Source: Azolla caroliniana (lineage: Eukaryota > Polypodiophyta). Taken from it: a stretch of DNA of 64,000 nucleotides. The stretch lies in NCBI GenBank assembly GCA_043228905.1, contig JBHGNT010000001.1, positions 29,946,001 to 30,010,000 of the forward strand. The letters are read 5' to 3'. The notes beneath the pieces are model-generated. The model was not told the origin of the DNA. It was given only the letters and a program-made list of their open reading frames with translations, and ran no database searches. The translations under genes were made by a program, and so were the position numbers. This document shows, one piece after another, positions 11,801 through 22,540 of this stretch. How positions within the stretch are numbered: position 1 is the first letter of the stretch; every line of letters begins with the position of its first letter.

Positions 11801-12338
11801 AGTGAGGGAAGAAAAGAGTAATAGGCAGGATATGAAGGAGAGAGATGTGAGAAAAGGAGATGATGAAGATAAACAAGGTAGAGAAGAGGTAACTGGATTG
11901 CTAGGAAAGCGTGGAAGGAACACTGATGATAAAGAAGAGCATGCAATTGAAAGAAAGGACATAGCTTACACTGAGAGCAGCGAAGAAGAGGGTGAAATGC
12001 GCATGAGGAGAAATTCTGACTTTGACCAAAAGAAGGATTATATACGAGAGACGGAGAGTAAGAAAAGGCCTTACTCAGATAGCAGTGAAGAAGAGGACAA
12101 AGCCAGCAAGAGGAGAGATGTTAAATATGAGGAGCAGAAGCGTCATGGTAGACATGATAGGGAATATAAACTTGGGAAGAATGATGTGAGAGAAGGGCAT
12201 AATGCTGACAATTGGAGTGCCAGTGATGACAGGAACAAACGGAGGGAATCAAAGAACTATGAGGAAGGAAGGAAATCACATCGGGACGATGAAGACAGGA
12301 CTGATAGAGTGAAATCAAGGGATAGAGACCGGCACTGA
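8864..12338 (+). CDS. cwf21-domain pre-mRNA-splicing factor, CWC21/SRRM2-like
   Basis: Two exons, 8864-9192 and 10715-12338, joined across CAG|GTGAGT and an AAG acceptor in phase (codon AG+G, Arg), give 650 residues. The first residues [18 protein letters not shown] are the highly conserved N-terminus of the CWC21/SRRM2 family. The cwf21 helical region spans about 49-97 ([19 protein letters not shown], then EQGYTDDEI). Exon 2 opens with [15 protein letters not shown] and EILRSALGI, as in plant homologues. The remaining roughly 480 residues are a very charged, disordered tail of Lys/Arg/Glu/Asp, including a 15-residue repeat ([15 protein letters not shown] type) at about 11637-11782 and two SSEEE acidic motifs. 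Yeast Cwc21 contacts Prp8 and Snu114 at the catalytic spliceosome. Nuclear location and a splicing role are family knowledge. The 1.5-kb intron shows no inserted element. Confidence 0.9.
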
Positions 12339-13533
12339 AATCATCTCTTTAGTTATGGCCCCAAAGTCTACATTGCGAAGGTCAGTGCTTGCTATAATTT
12401 GAGATATGTGCTATTTCATTACGCTGCATGTTAAAGAGAAACCCAGAGTACATCCATATTCTGATACATATATAATGTTAGCTCTGAAAGATTGTCAATA
12501 ATAAAACAATTTAATCAGAGGATAAATGCCAGCCTTTGAGAAAGAGAAGTGCTGAGAGTGTTTTCTCAGATGTGATTGTTTGTATACATACGAAACACTA
12601 TATATTTGTCTTGTATTGTTCTCCACCCTTGTATATATAGAACATCTACAAAACCTTTTTCGTAATGGCCTTTCAACATGAAACTGTGGTATCTGTTGAT
12701 TTCTGAAAAAAAAGTATCATTGTCCTTGTTATTAACCACCAAAAGCTAAATGCCATTTTGTATCTGAAAAGCAACTGATACTCCAAGTTCAACCCTGCTC
12801 TGTCTTCATGTTGCAGCTCAGTTTCCCTATCGAGATCTTGATTTCATCTGCCTATCCATAACAGAAACCCTAATTGTCTGAAATAGTTATGATTTGCAGA
12901 TACTCCGACTTCTTTAATTGTTCTTTCCATGGTCCCGGATGCTACTGCAGTCCCACTTAACGTTTGTTGTGGGATTGTGTGTTTCAAAAACGTTCCAGGA
13001 GAATTGCCACCTGAAACTGTGTTTTTTTGGCAATTTTCCACTGTTTGGGTTTATTTTCATTATTCGTTGTAGTTGACTGTTTTCTTTCTTGATTTCTTTT
13101 TGTGTTCTTGAACCCCATGGCTACAGCAAGTGGTACAGAAAAACAGTGTTGTTATGGGCCTTCTATGTATTTGTGTGGCCTGTTCCAAATGAACAAAGCA
13201 GGATGAACTACGATTAATTTATTATTCTGTGTACATAGATAGGAACAGTGGTTTGACTTCATGTTTCAGCTTTAGTCTTTCAGGGGCTGCAGCAATGTTT
13301 TTAGGGTGAAACATTTTGCATTGCTTCCGAAAGCTAAAACACATTGGTCATTTTTTTTTAAGTCAATATCCTTCGTTCATTATTGTATATGCTTCTCCCT
13401 TGACATGAACTCAATAGTTATAGGCAAAAGTAAATATTTTCTTTGCCGTTATTTTTTAAGTTAATATCCTTTGTTCGTGAGTGTAGATGCTTCTCCCTTG
13501 ACACAAACTCAATAATTACAAACAAAAGTAAAT
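12339..13533 (+). other. 3' UTR of the cwf21 gene and downstream intergenic DNA
   Basis: An AATAAA at 12500-12505, about 160 bp past the stop codon, is a good polyadenylation signal. Beyond it the sequence is T-rich and featureless. Two diverged segments containing CTTCTCCCTTGACA near 13392 and 13491 indicate a roughly 100-bp local duplication just before the solo LTR. Confidence 0.5.
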
Positions 13534-13538
13534 GTTTC

Positions 13539-13974
13539 TGTTAGAGATTATTCCTAGTGTAAGCATGAAATAAGGAAATAAATGATTGAGAGAAAGAAAG
13601 GTGCCGATCCACCCAACCACCCCCGAGTGAACCAATCGAGACGGAGTTGAGACTTGATCGGTGTCCCATACCACCACTATGGCATTGAGTTGTACTTGGT
13701 ACTGGCGCGCTCGCTACAAGATTTTCTTCACCACAAGATCACAGTCTCGACGTAGTCGAATGATGTCCCTAATTAGGGTAGCTAGGCCTCATATTTATAA
13801 TGAAACCTAAGGCCCCTAGGCAAGTTCACACTTGGCCCTTTCGGGTTGTCTCAATTCCTATAATTAAAAGTAATCTTCCCTTTACACTCTTGATCAACCC
13901 TTATACTTTATCCTTGTGTGTAGAATACTACCTTACAACTTACCACGGGATAAATTATGGTCATGCCCGTTACA
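13539..13974 (+). mobile_element. Solo LTR, 436 bp, with perfect 5-bp target duplication GTTTC
   Basis: The element begins TGTTAGAGATTATTCC and ends CCCGTTACA, i.e. TG...CA. It is flanked by GTTTC on both sides (13534-13538 and 13975-13979). Its 5' and 3' ends are not inverted repeats of each other beyond a few bases, and no polyprotein is nearby, so a solo LTR left by LTR-LTR recombination fits. Its 3' half, from AAGTTCACACTTGG to the end, is clearly homologous to both arms of the foldback element at 35734-36048. Confidence 0.8.
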
Positions 13975-13979
13975 GTTTC

Positions 13980-15429
13980 TTTGCCATTAGAAATAACATT
14001 GAGTTGAATTCTGTGCTATTCTCTGTTGCCCAATTTTTTGTATTCGTAACTGTAATCAATTTGTAATAGTAAAGAGGATAGGTGTATGTAGCTTTGCAAG
14101 CTCCTTAGAATTTGACTTTAAATATAGACCAAGTCAAAGTCCAGATTTTGCATGGAAAGAACGGCAGTAATGTTGCCTTTTATGCTAAATATTATTTTTA
14201 AGTTGAATTGCACTAACAGGGACGTGTATACTGCATCACCTACATTAGACCCTGGTTCGCTGGAATGAAATTCTACATTTCTCTACCACCAGTCTCAGAA
14301 TTATTAAATATGGGGCAACTGAAAATATAGTTAAGAATCCAATGCATAACAATCAACCCTTCACCTAATCATAACAATTAGATGGCAAAACTGCTGTCAT
14401 TGTCTGTAACGTATGATGTATGTTGGCGAAACTGCTGGCTTCTCAAGAATTGTGAAGAAAACAAATTAGGAGCAGATTGAGACAGTCACTTTCATCATGC
14501 AATTTATTTCTATACTGATAATTTATTTTGTTTGTTAAGTAGTTTTTTATTAGATTTGTTTCTATTTAAAGTAGTTGCTAAATAGTCATTAATGCTCCTG
14601 CAGATTGCTGACACTGACTAAAGTAAAAAAAAAAGCTGCGCTGTTGGATAGGTCTTCATTGCTACCTATCTTGAGAAGTGAGGGAGAGGAGACCTTGTTG
14701 CTTTTTTAATATAGAAAATCCTCTTGTATAATGCAAGACGGTGTGTGTCAAAACTGTTTCAATTGGATGCAATTTACGTTTTAAACCTTGTGATGTGTCA
14801 AGACTAAGGTACTTCTATTATATCTTTGTCCTGTGGTCAATCTTCTGTAATTGTTACTGCTTTATTGAGGTCAATCCAATGAAATTAAAACTCAGATAAG
14901 GGTGCCCATTGAAAAAAAAATGATGCTTTGCTTTACATCCCCCGGAAGCCGTAGATCTTTTGATCGTTTTCTCAATCACAAGCATCTTTTGCTTTATGTT
15001 ATTGATATGTCCAGAAGTCTACATTATTGAGCTGATAGTTAGCAAGTGCATCGTCTGAAATAGATTCAAATGTTTTTAGTGTATGTGTACCAACTCAAGG
15101 TACATATGCATTGTTTCATATCATTTGTGTTTATGGAATGAGGTTCGAGTGAAATGAATGAATGCCGAACAAAGCAGTACCTGTCATTGACAATATCATA
15201 TATTTGGTTAGAATAGTGAAGTCAATGGCATGCATAATCAACTGGTTTTTGAATCAAGTGGGGAAGTGAGGGTTTCATTGTATTCTGCAACCCATCTGAC
15301 AATATTATGATTATTACGATTGGCAATCAGGATGAAGTTGTGGTGGCAGTGATCAAGTAGCTTTTAACTTATCTGCCAAAGATTATAAATCTGACAAGGG
15401 GGTAATTTGTTGAGGCATGTCTGTTGCAA
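13980..15429. other. Intergenic, no gene seen
   Basis: AT-rich sequence with only short frames. I see no element boundaries or recognisable coding sequence. Confidence 0.5.
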
Positions 15430-15960
15430 CAAGTGCCTGCTTATGCAATCATTTCGTTTGTAATCTGAAATGATGACCACCAGTTGATCGATCATTACAT
15501 AAACACTAGTGTCACACCAGCTTGCTTATGCAATCCTTTCTTTTGTAATCTAAAAGATGACTACCATTGGGTCAATCAGGTCATATCATGCTCATGTAAT
15601 TAATTAGATATATTTTGTAATCTGAAAAGATGACACTACCAGTGGATAAATCATTACATAAACACTGTAGTGGCATGCCAGCATGCTTATTCAATCATTT
15701 CCTTTGCAATCCAAAAATATGACTAATAGTAGATCAATCAAATCATACCATGCTCATGTAATTAATTAGACACCTTTTGTAATGAGAAAAGATGACTACC
15801 ATTTTATCAATCACATTGTACCATGTATATGTTTATTACTAATCTTCATAAGAGATTACTACTGTTGGACCAATCGCATCAAAGAATGTGCATGTAATTA
15901 ATCAATCATGTCGCACCATGTCTGCGCCAGACATGTAATTAATCATATTTCATAAGAAAT
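15430..15960. repeat. Degenerate tandem array built on a TTTTGTAATCTGAAAAGATGAC motif
   Basis: Related blocks start near 15457, 15542, 15614, 15700 and 15775. Each has TTTGTAATCT, AAAGATGAC, a GATCAATCA-like stretch, and then alternately ATTACATAAACACT or CATGCTCATGTAATTAATTAGA. The alternation gives a higher-order period of roughly 160 bp. The array sits between the convergent splicing-factor and LENG1-like genes. Confidence 0.65.
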
Positions 15961-16617
15961 TAATCACAATTCCACTGCCATTCAACTCTGTTAGAGAAAT
16001 TTTATTGAAATTGTTATCTCCCATGGAAGAATTACATGAAAATCTTACATTTAACATTCAATATATGAGAATCCTTTTACTGTATATTTGGTTCCATACT
16101 TTCCAGAAGAACCAAGTTCAGAGGTCTACACTGAATGCTAAAATAAAAAAGGAGAAGATTGAGCTTTAAGATTGGTGATAGTTTCAGATTTACAGGTCCA
16201 GGATCACCATCATTGTTGTAGAGAGAACCATGCAGCAGAAGAAAATGAAACACATCACAACATAAGCGTTCATTTTCCATTCCTGAATAAAAAGAAAGTG
16301 GAAACATATTACTACAAATATCCTACAGAATCAGAAGAATTTATATAAAACATGCAAACTTCGGGAGTGGATGGCCGCAGAAAATTAGGACTATTGTAGG
16401 CTGTCTGATTTCCTTGACTACTTTGTGATTTGTATAACATTGTCTCATACAACCATTCACCATATTTATATATAAATGGATCTCTATCAACATAATGCAT
16501 CAAAGAGCGATGCACCTTCAGATGTATCAGGTGGACCAAAGCGTAATAAAATATGTATTTAATGGTTAGCTCTTCCTTGCAAGGACTCTTACCTTGTAAA
16601 CTCTTCTGGATCATTTT

Positions 16618-18880
16618 TTATCTTGCATTGCCATAACTTGAGTTGTAATAAGGTCGTCGACCACCATTAATTGACCCTCCAATTGTTCGCAGACCATTTG
16701 AAGGATGCGATGTTATCATTTTCTGAGCTCTTTTACGTTCTTGCTCCTCTCTCTTCAATCTCTCCTCTCTTAACTCTTCAATTGTCTTTTTCCTTTTCTT
16801 TCCACAAGATGCTGATCAATTTTGAAGCAAAATTAAGTTAGATACAAAACATGCAACAGATTTCAAAAGAAACAGGTGCAAAAGTTTCAGTCGTATGTTT
16901 CCCAGAACTATAGCTGGATTTGCATATAAAGATGCAATCAATAAAAGCTGAGACAAGGAACAAATCAATAAATGATAAGACATTGGACAGACGAGAATAT
17001 CCAAATCACTAAAACTTTAGAAATCAATATATGGATATCAAAAAAAATAAAAATAGAAATTCAACCAACAAAAAATAAAGTAAACTAGAAATTCCTCATT
17101 TTCACTAAGAAAAATAACTACACTGCTTACAGGCCTAACTAGGAAGTATCAATCTAATGTACAATCCTGTGATATTCATAGTTCAGAAATATATTGTAAG
17201 CAGTTTAAGAGGATAAATTAGGAACAAGAAAAAACATAAAGTGGATATCTGTGATTTCGCAAAAAATTTGTTGATCTTACTACTACTACCACTACTACTC
17301 GGGTTCTTGGTGTGATCTAACTACTCACCAATCAATACTTTCAGACGGTTCTTTACTTTGATTTAAAATCTGCAAACCTTCCCTGAGTCAAGACTGATGA
17401 GCTTTTTCATGAGTAATGAATCGAGAACATGGTCATTCAATGATCAAAATTGAGATGCCAACCAAGAAAAGCTGTAAGAAACTTCTCATTTCATAAAGAT
17501 GAAGCGTGAATATTTTCGATTAAAAATAAGCTTCTAGGGTTGAAATCAATATCAAGGTCATTCAATGATCGAAAAACTTTATGTTTTCAGAAAGCTCAAA
17601 TTTCCTGACACAGATTTTCACCTAAATGAATGCACTTGGGGTTGGTCTGTACCATTTGAAACCCTTTCATTTGTGGATATTTAAGAAAAGATCATTCAAT
17701 GCTCAAAATCAACATGCCTACCAAGGAATGCTCTCTTTAAAATCTTTCGGACAGAATATGGCCTCCAAATATTTCTACAGAATCTCCCTACTTGAAGAGC
17801 TTACTGAACCTATCAGACAATACTTTCATCATATCTTAATTTGCGAAGGATGAAACATGGCTTTCAAAAAGTTGTTTTGCTTACATGAGGCCTGGAGTTG
17901 ATTCTCAGTTTCCCTTACTGAACCTGTTTCGGTTTTATCTGTCAAGGAGCTTCCATTAAGGTACCATGGCTTCTTCTTGTCCCTTCCCAAGCAACCATAT
18001 CCTAGCTTGTAATGCTCATCATCAGCTGTAATGCCATCTTTGCCAAGTCTTGTTGCTTCTTTCTCAGCTCTTCTGTAGAGCCTTTCAAGCTCCTTATCTC
18101 CTCTAAACATCAATTTCCTCTTCTTCTTTTTGTCCTCTTCTTCATCATCATCACCGTTATCACTTTTAAATTCAGAGCTTTCCATTCTGTCTTTCTCTCC
18201 GGGTCGCATTCTCTTGAAAGAAACAAGGCCTTCAAAAAGCTTCATCTCTTGAATGGAGACATCATCACCGGAGGGTTTCCTCTTCTCCATCTCTTGGATG
18301 AGGACGTCACCAGCCAGGGGTTTCTTTCCCTCCTTATCCTCCTCACCATTTTCCTCTCCTTTGATCTCATCAAACAAAGATGATGAAGAAGATGCATACC
18401 TGTATTTTTATTGCACCAAACTAAGTAAAAGAAGACAGTAATTTCTAACCGTATCAAAAACAAAAAAAAAGGAAGAAATTGCAGTAGGAGAAGGAGAATA
18501 ACTGGATTTTTCCAATATCATGAAACAAAGAAGAAGAAAATACTTGTCTTTTCCAATCCAATCAAGCAAAGAAGAAAGAAAGAAAGAAAAAGACGCAGAA
18601 CCAAGCAATAACATTTTTTCAATCTCATAAAGCAGAATAAAAGAATCAGATAAAAAGAAGAAAACAAAGAAACAAAAGAAGAGGAATACCTTTGTTGCTT
18701 GACTACTTGTCTGAGCTTTTCGAGCCGAGATTCTGCATCTTTCTGTCTTTCTTCTTGTCTGCGAACGTGTTCCCTCTGCGCTGCTTCTTCTTCGTCTTTC
18801 CTCACCTTCTCTCTGTTGTCGAAGTTGTACACGTTCCATTTCTTCTGCGGAAGGATGTTGAGTCCACCGTGGCCTCCCAT
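16618..18880 (-). CDS. LENG1-like protein with N-terminal CIR domain
   Basis: Three minus-strand exons, 18880-18690, 18399-17885 and 16811-16618, join in phase at both junctions (AG|G gives Arg, T|CA gives Ser) and total 299 residues plus stop. The start MGGHGGLNILPQKKWNVYN and the following NFDNREKVRKDEE form the CIR N-terminal domain shared with leukocyte receptor cluster member 1. The middle is acidic/basic and disordered, with FRGDKELERLYRRAEKEA, KLGYGCLGRDKKKPWYL and a KKKKRK nuclear-localisation-type cluster. The last exon has KKRKKTIEELREERLKREE, the conserved coiled C-terminal segment of plant homologues. CIR-N proteins are nuclear and associated with splicing or corepressor complexes; the plant role is not well defined. 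A run of Lys codons just upstream of the ATG is in frame but is most likely leader. The gene is convergent with the cwf21 gene. Confidence 0.88.
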
Positions 18881-19484
18881 CTTCTTCTTCTTCTTCTTCT
18901 TCTTTCCTCCGTCTGCTTTCTTCTTCTTAAATTCTACTTTCTGCAAGTCGTCGTCTCCTTCTTTCTGCTTCTTCTGTCCTGTGCGCGTTGTCTGCCAGTC
19001 AGGTCTAGGTCTAGGTCTAGGTCTAGAGAACGTTTGAAAGAAACTCCCGAGGCATGTTCAGGTGGACATGGCCTCCCATCTCCACCCCTTCTTCTTCTGC
19101 TCCTTCCACGTCGCCTGCGTCTGGCGTCTGCGTCTGCAGACTGCGTCCGCGAGCAGAAGGATGAAAGATTTCATAAATTCCAGGAAATACCCTCCGCGCC
19201 GCCTCCATCATCTCCTTTTTAAGAATTCCCAAGAATACCCTCCTCCTCCCTCTCTTCTCTCTTCTCTCTTCTCTTTCTCCTCCTACACAACACAAGAGAG
19301 GCTCTTTTTGTTTCGATTTGTTGTAAAATGGCTCACTGACTTTAGAGACATATATATTCTCGTGAGCCGCCGGCTAAGAGGCGTGTGCCAATGAACCTGA
19401 CACCCTTGTAACGACCATAGACCAACACAATGTGAACACCACACCCTATCCAGGCGTCACTAATGATGCCCATATGAGCCCACC
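18881..19484 (-). other. LENG1-like gene leader and upstream region
   Basis: The minus-strand leader is GA/GAA-rich (18881-18925 and again 19235-19300). Between them is a hexanucleotide repeat, four copies of AGGTCT at about 19003-19026. The hAT MITE begins at 19485, about 600 bp upstream of the ATG, so it may lie in or near the promoter. Confidence 0.45.
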
Positions 19485-19863
19485 TAACAATCGGCAACGG
19501 TTCGGTTTGAACTGAACCGAACCGCTAAATCGTGGCTTAACGGTTTAAACGGTTCGGTTTGGTTTCAACAGTTAGAACTGCGGTTTAGCAGTTTTATTAT
19601 TTTTATTTATTTTTTAAAATTTAAAAAAAAAATTGTAAAATTTTGTTTTTAAACAATCTTTTCATTTTCATGCCTTATTCTCACATTTTAGTAAAATCTT
19701 TAAAATTTTGAAATTTTAAATAATGAAATATTTTAAATTTTAAATTTTGACCTAAGCTGAAAACTGAAACCGAACCATGAAACCATGGTTTTAACAGTTT
19801 GAAATTTTTTTAATGGTTCGGTTCGGTTTTGATCCTCTCGAACCGAACTGTTGCCAATTGTTA
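19485..19863. mobile_element. hAT-type MITE, copy 1, 379 bp, perfect 8-bp target duplication AGCCCACC
   Basis: It begins TAACAATCGGCAACGGTTCGG and ends CCGAACTGTTGCCAATTGTTA, terminal inverted repeats of about 23 bp with a few mismatches. AGCCCACC flanks it on both sides (19477-19484 and 19864-19871). Eight-bp target duplications are characteristic of the hAT superfamily. Subterminal regions are full of CGGTT/AACCG motifs, typical transposase-binding clusters; the centre is AT-rich and codes nothing. Same family as 47663-48057. Confidence 0.85.
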
Positions 19864-20039
19864 AGCCCACCCTCCACACACACACACACACAAGGATTGA
19901 ACTCTCCTTGTCCATGTTGTTTGTCATGTTTGCCACCACCACCACCAAACTTTGTTTTAAGTCCAAAGAGATCATCACACACGGTGTTATTGTCATAATG
20001 TTACTGAATATTACTATTGTGTGTTATGTATACTATTGT

Positions 20040-20270
20040 GGGTTACCTAGTCCCCTTTACATAGCCCAAATTCTCAAGACTCCCAAACCACCCACATGTT
20101 CTCATGCATCATACATAGGCCCTTCTGGGTTTGTGTAAACATGTCATGATGAAGGGGGTTGCCTAGTCCCTGTTACATAGCCCAATTTCTTAAGGCTCCC
20201 AAACCATCACATGTTCTCATGCATCATACATAGGTCCTTCTGGGTTTGTCTAAAGTAACTAGCTTCCCAG
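20040..20270. repeat. Direct duplication, unit about 118 bp
   Basis: Two consecutive copies share the order CCTAGTCCC, TTACATAGCCCAA, CTCCCAAACCA and CACATGTTCTCATGCATCAT, then ACATAGG and CCTTCTGGGTTTGT. The first copy starts near 20040, the second near 20158. Noncoding. Confidence 0.75.
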
Positions 20271-20928
20271 TTTTCCTATCCATACAACCATGAATAATAT
20301 ACATCTTAATTTGTTCCCTAAGGTCATGCATATAACACATGGCGAGCAAATTATGGAATGGAAGGACTTGACGGAGCTCAATCAAGTCATCTATGAGAGT
20401 GGAAAGACAACAGAAAAAGAAGCATTGAAAGAGGTCTATCTTCCAGGAAACCGTGGCATGTAGCAACAATATCAAGCTAGCAAATTTGATGCTTTTGAAG
20501 CTACGTCGAGAAAGCAAATAGCAATATTCAAAAAGTGGGCAAAATAATCAACACATGCAACACGCATGGCAAAGCTAATCATATGTTGGCCACAAATGAA
20601 AAACAAATGTTGCAAAGACTAACCAAGTTGGCCCTTTAGACACATTATCGATAAGAGAGAGCTCAACGCAAAGCGAAGGCCAAGTTTTTTGAGATGAATA
20701 AATTTGGGGGTTCATCCTCTATGGAAAGAGGTATCCCATGAGCACGTCAAGGTGTTCCCTTCGTAGGGTTGGTGAATCCACTTGGGTGGGTGAGCATTGT
20801 GAACATTACTACATAAAAGGAAGGAATAGACTATATATAGAGAGGACATCTAAATATATCAAAACATAATAAGTAGGATATGGGGAGAAAGGAATGATTA
20901 TAATTTATGACCAATATGATACATACAT
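20271..20928. other. Intergenic, no gene seen
   Basis: AT-rich, with only short unrecognised frames. Confidence 0.45.
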
Positions 20929-21178
20929 ACATAGTACGTAAAATTCGTGTTCGTCTAGAATAACATTCGTTTTTATACGTTGGGAAAAGAATGCGAATGT
21001 TATTCAAACGTTCTTGTGTTTTATTTTTGTTTTTTTCCTCATTTTTTTAATGTTTTTTTCCCATTTGTTTGGCTTATTTACCTCATAATAAACAGTTAAT
21101 GCAAAAGTATGATATTTATCATTCTTTGAGGGAGTTTTTCTTACACGAATGCGAATGAACGTATGGTTCATACTATGC
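20929..21178 (-). mobile_element. MITE-like element, copy A, about 250 bp
   Basis: Its reverse complement begins GCATAGTATGAACCATACG and contains CTCAAAGAATGATAAATATC, then ATACTTTTGCATTAAC and TTTATTATGAGGTAAA, the same order as the element at 60568-60792. Ends carry a short inverted CATAGTA. A 13-bp sequence ATGATACATACAT flanks both sides (20916-20928, 21179-21191) and could be a target duplication, although ATAC simple sequence makes this less certain. Noncoding. Confidence 0.55.
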
Positions 21179-21544
21179 ATGATACATACATTACATGCAT
21201 ACATATATCATTATATGTATGTATATTATATGTATGTATTGTATTTATGATATGTTCTGACTTACTGCTATGGAACATACAGGAAATCCAGAAAAAGGGC
21301 CGCTTCTTCTACTTCCTCTCAACACCTCTCTCCTTCTCAATCAAAGGTATGTTCTTTCCATTTAGCTATCACATAAAGAGAAAATAAATTCACCGCTGGA
21401 TCGATTAAAGCATGTATACATCATACCCTATTAATGCCTCAGCATTTCCATCTCTTGCTTCTGTGCGCATGGTTTTCTTATGGACCCCAGTTGCCTATAT
21501 TTATCGTAAACAGGTATCTCTTTTTCGTGTCTGAAAATAACAGG

Positions 21545-21627
21545 GATTTGTGAGAATATATCACAAATTATGGTAGGAATTCTTTTGGAAAAACCCACAA
21601 ATTTCATAGGACATTTGTGGGTTTTTC
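21545..21627. repeat. Two adjacent hairpins with related stems
   Basis: The first pairs ATTTGTGA with TCACAAAT around a 7-8 base loop (about 21546-21568). The second pairs GAAAAACCCACAAAT (21588-21602) with ATTTGTGGGTTTTTC (21613-21627), a perfect 15-bp stem with a 10-base loop. A diverged TTGTGGGAATATTGCAAATT stretch follows near 21782. It may be a decayed foldback element. Confidence 0.6.
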
Positions 21628-22143
21628 TCACTATGTCTGTAGTATATAGCGCATATGGATACACGAGCGTATGTATCTCTTCCGTTTTGAGCAGTTTGTT
21701 TTGTGTGGATCTGTGAATAGCCTAGATGGCACATGTTTGCATGTCCTGATTTTTTTTTTTCATGCATAAAATGAGAGGAAATTGTGGGAATATTGCAAAT
21801 TCATAGGAATTTTGTAGAAAATTTATCAGATTGTTTTCCTCCTTTATAAGATCTTGAAGCATACTAGAAGTGTCAGAAGTAAAGTTAAGACTGTGTAACT
21901 TCCAGTCATGGCTGTAGAATACTTAGCATACAATAAGCTCACAATATGTATGGTACCATATTCTAAGAGTATTCTCCCATTTTTAAAATACTTGGAATAC
22001 ATATTCTAAAGATAAAAAACGGTAAATACTTCTTATAGTCGTAATTCATCTAACAATTGTTTTTTGACCAAATTGCAATACGTTAAATGCATATTAAATG
22101 CGTAGAATGTATGAAACATTTTAAAACGAGTCTAAAACGTACA

Positions 22144-22540
22144 ATACTTCAGGGTATTCTAAAAGAGATTTTAAACATAAAATGTGCATTTTTTAAACAA
22201 CTATGCTTCCATTCATCAGAAACTAGGTTTAGTCATCACCATACTCTGATGCATTACTTTGAACTTTAGATGGCAAATCAGATTTCATTTTATATCCTCA
22301 AATGAAGTTTGTGCATCATTCTGAAGACAAAATTTGCCAAATGTCCACAAATGAAGGCTAGTTGAATACTTCAGGATATTCTAAAAGGTATTTTAAACAT
22401 AAAATGCACGTTTTTTTAACATGCTTCCAGTCATCACAAACTAGGTTTAGGCATCACATACTCTGATGCATTAATTTGAACTTTAAATGGCAAGTCAAAT
22501 TTCATTTTATCTCCTCAAATGAAGGTTTGTGCATCATTTT
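22144..22540. repeat. Direct duplication, period about 218 bp
   Basis: Both copies contain, in order, ATACTTCAGG, TATTCTAAAAG, TTTTAAACATAAAATG, TGCTTCCA, AAACTAGGTTTAG, CATACTCTGATGCATTA and TTTCATTTTAT, then CTCAAATGAAG with GTTTGTGCATCATT. The second is shortened by small deletions. Noncoding. Confidence 0.75.

Noticed and set aside
11097-11876. Minus-strand open frame of 259 codons
   Set aside because: It is antisense to the purine-rich charged tail of the cwf21 gene. The repetitive Leu/Ser/Phe translation is the mirror of Glu/Lys/Arg codons.
18692-19222. Plus-strand open frame of 176 codons rich in Leu/Phe/Ser
   Set aside because: Antisense to the first exon and GA-rich leader of the LENG1-like gene, whose exon chain is in phase and matches a known domain.
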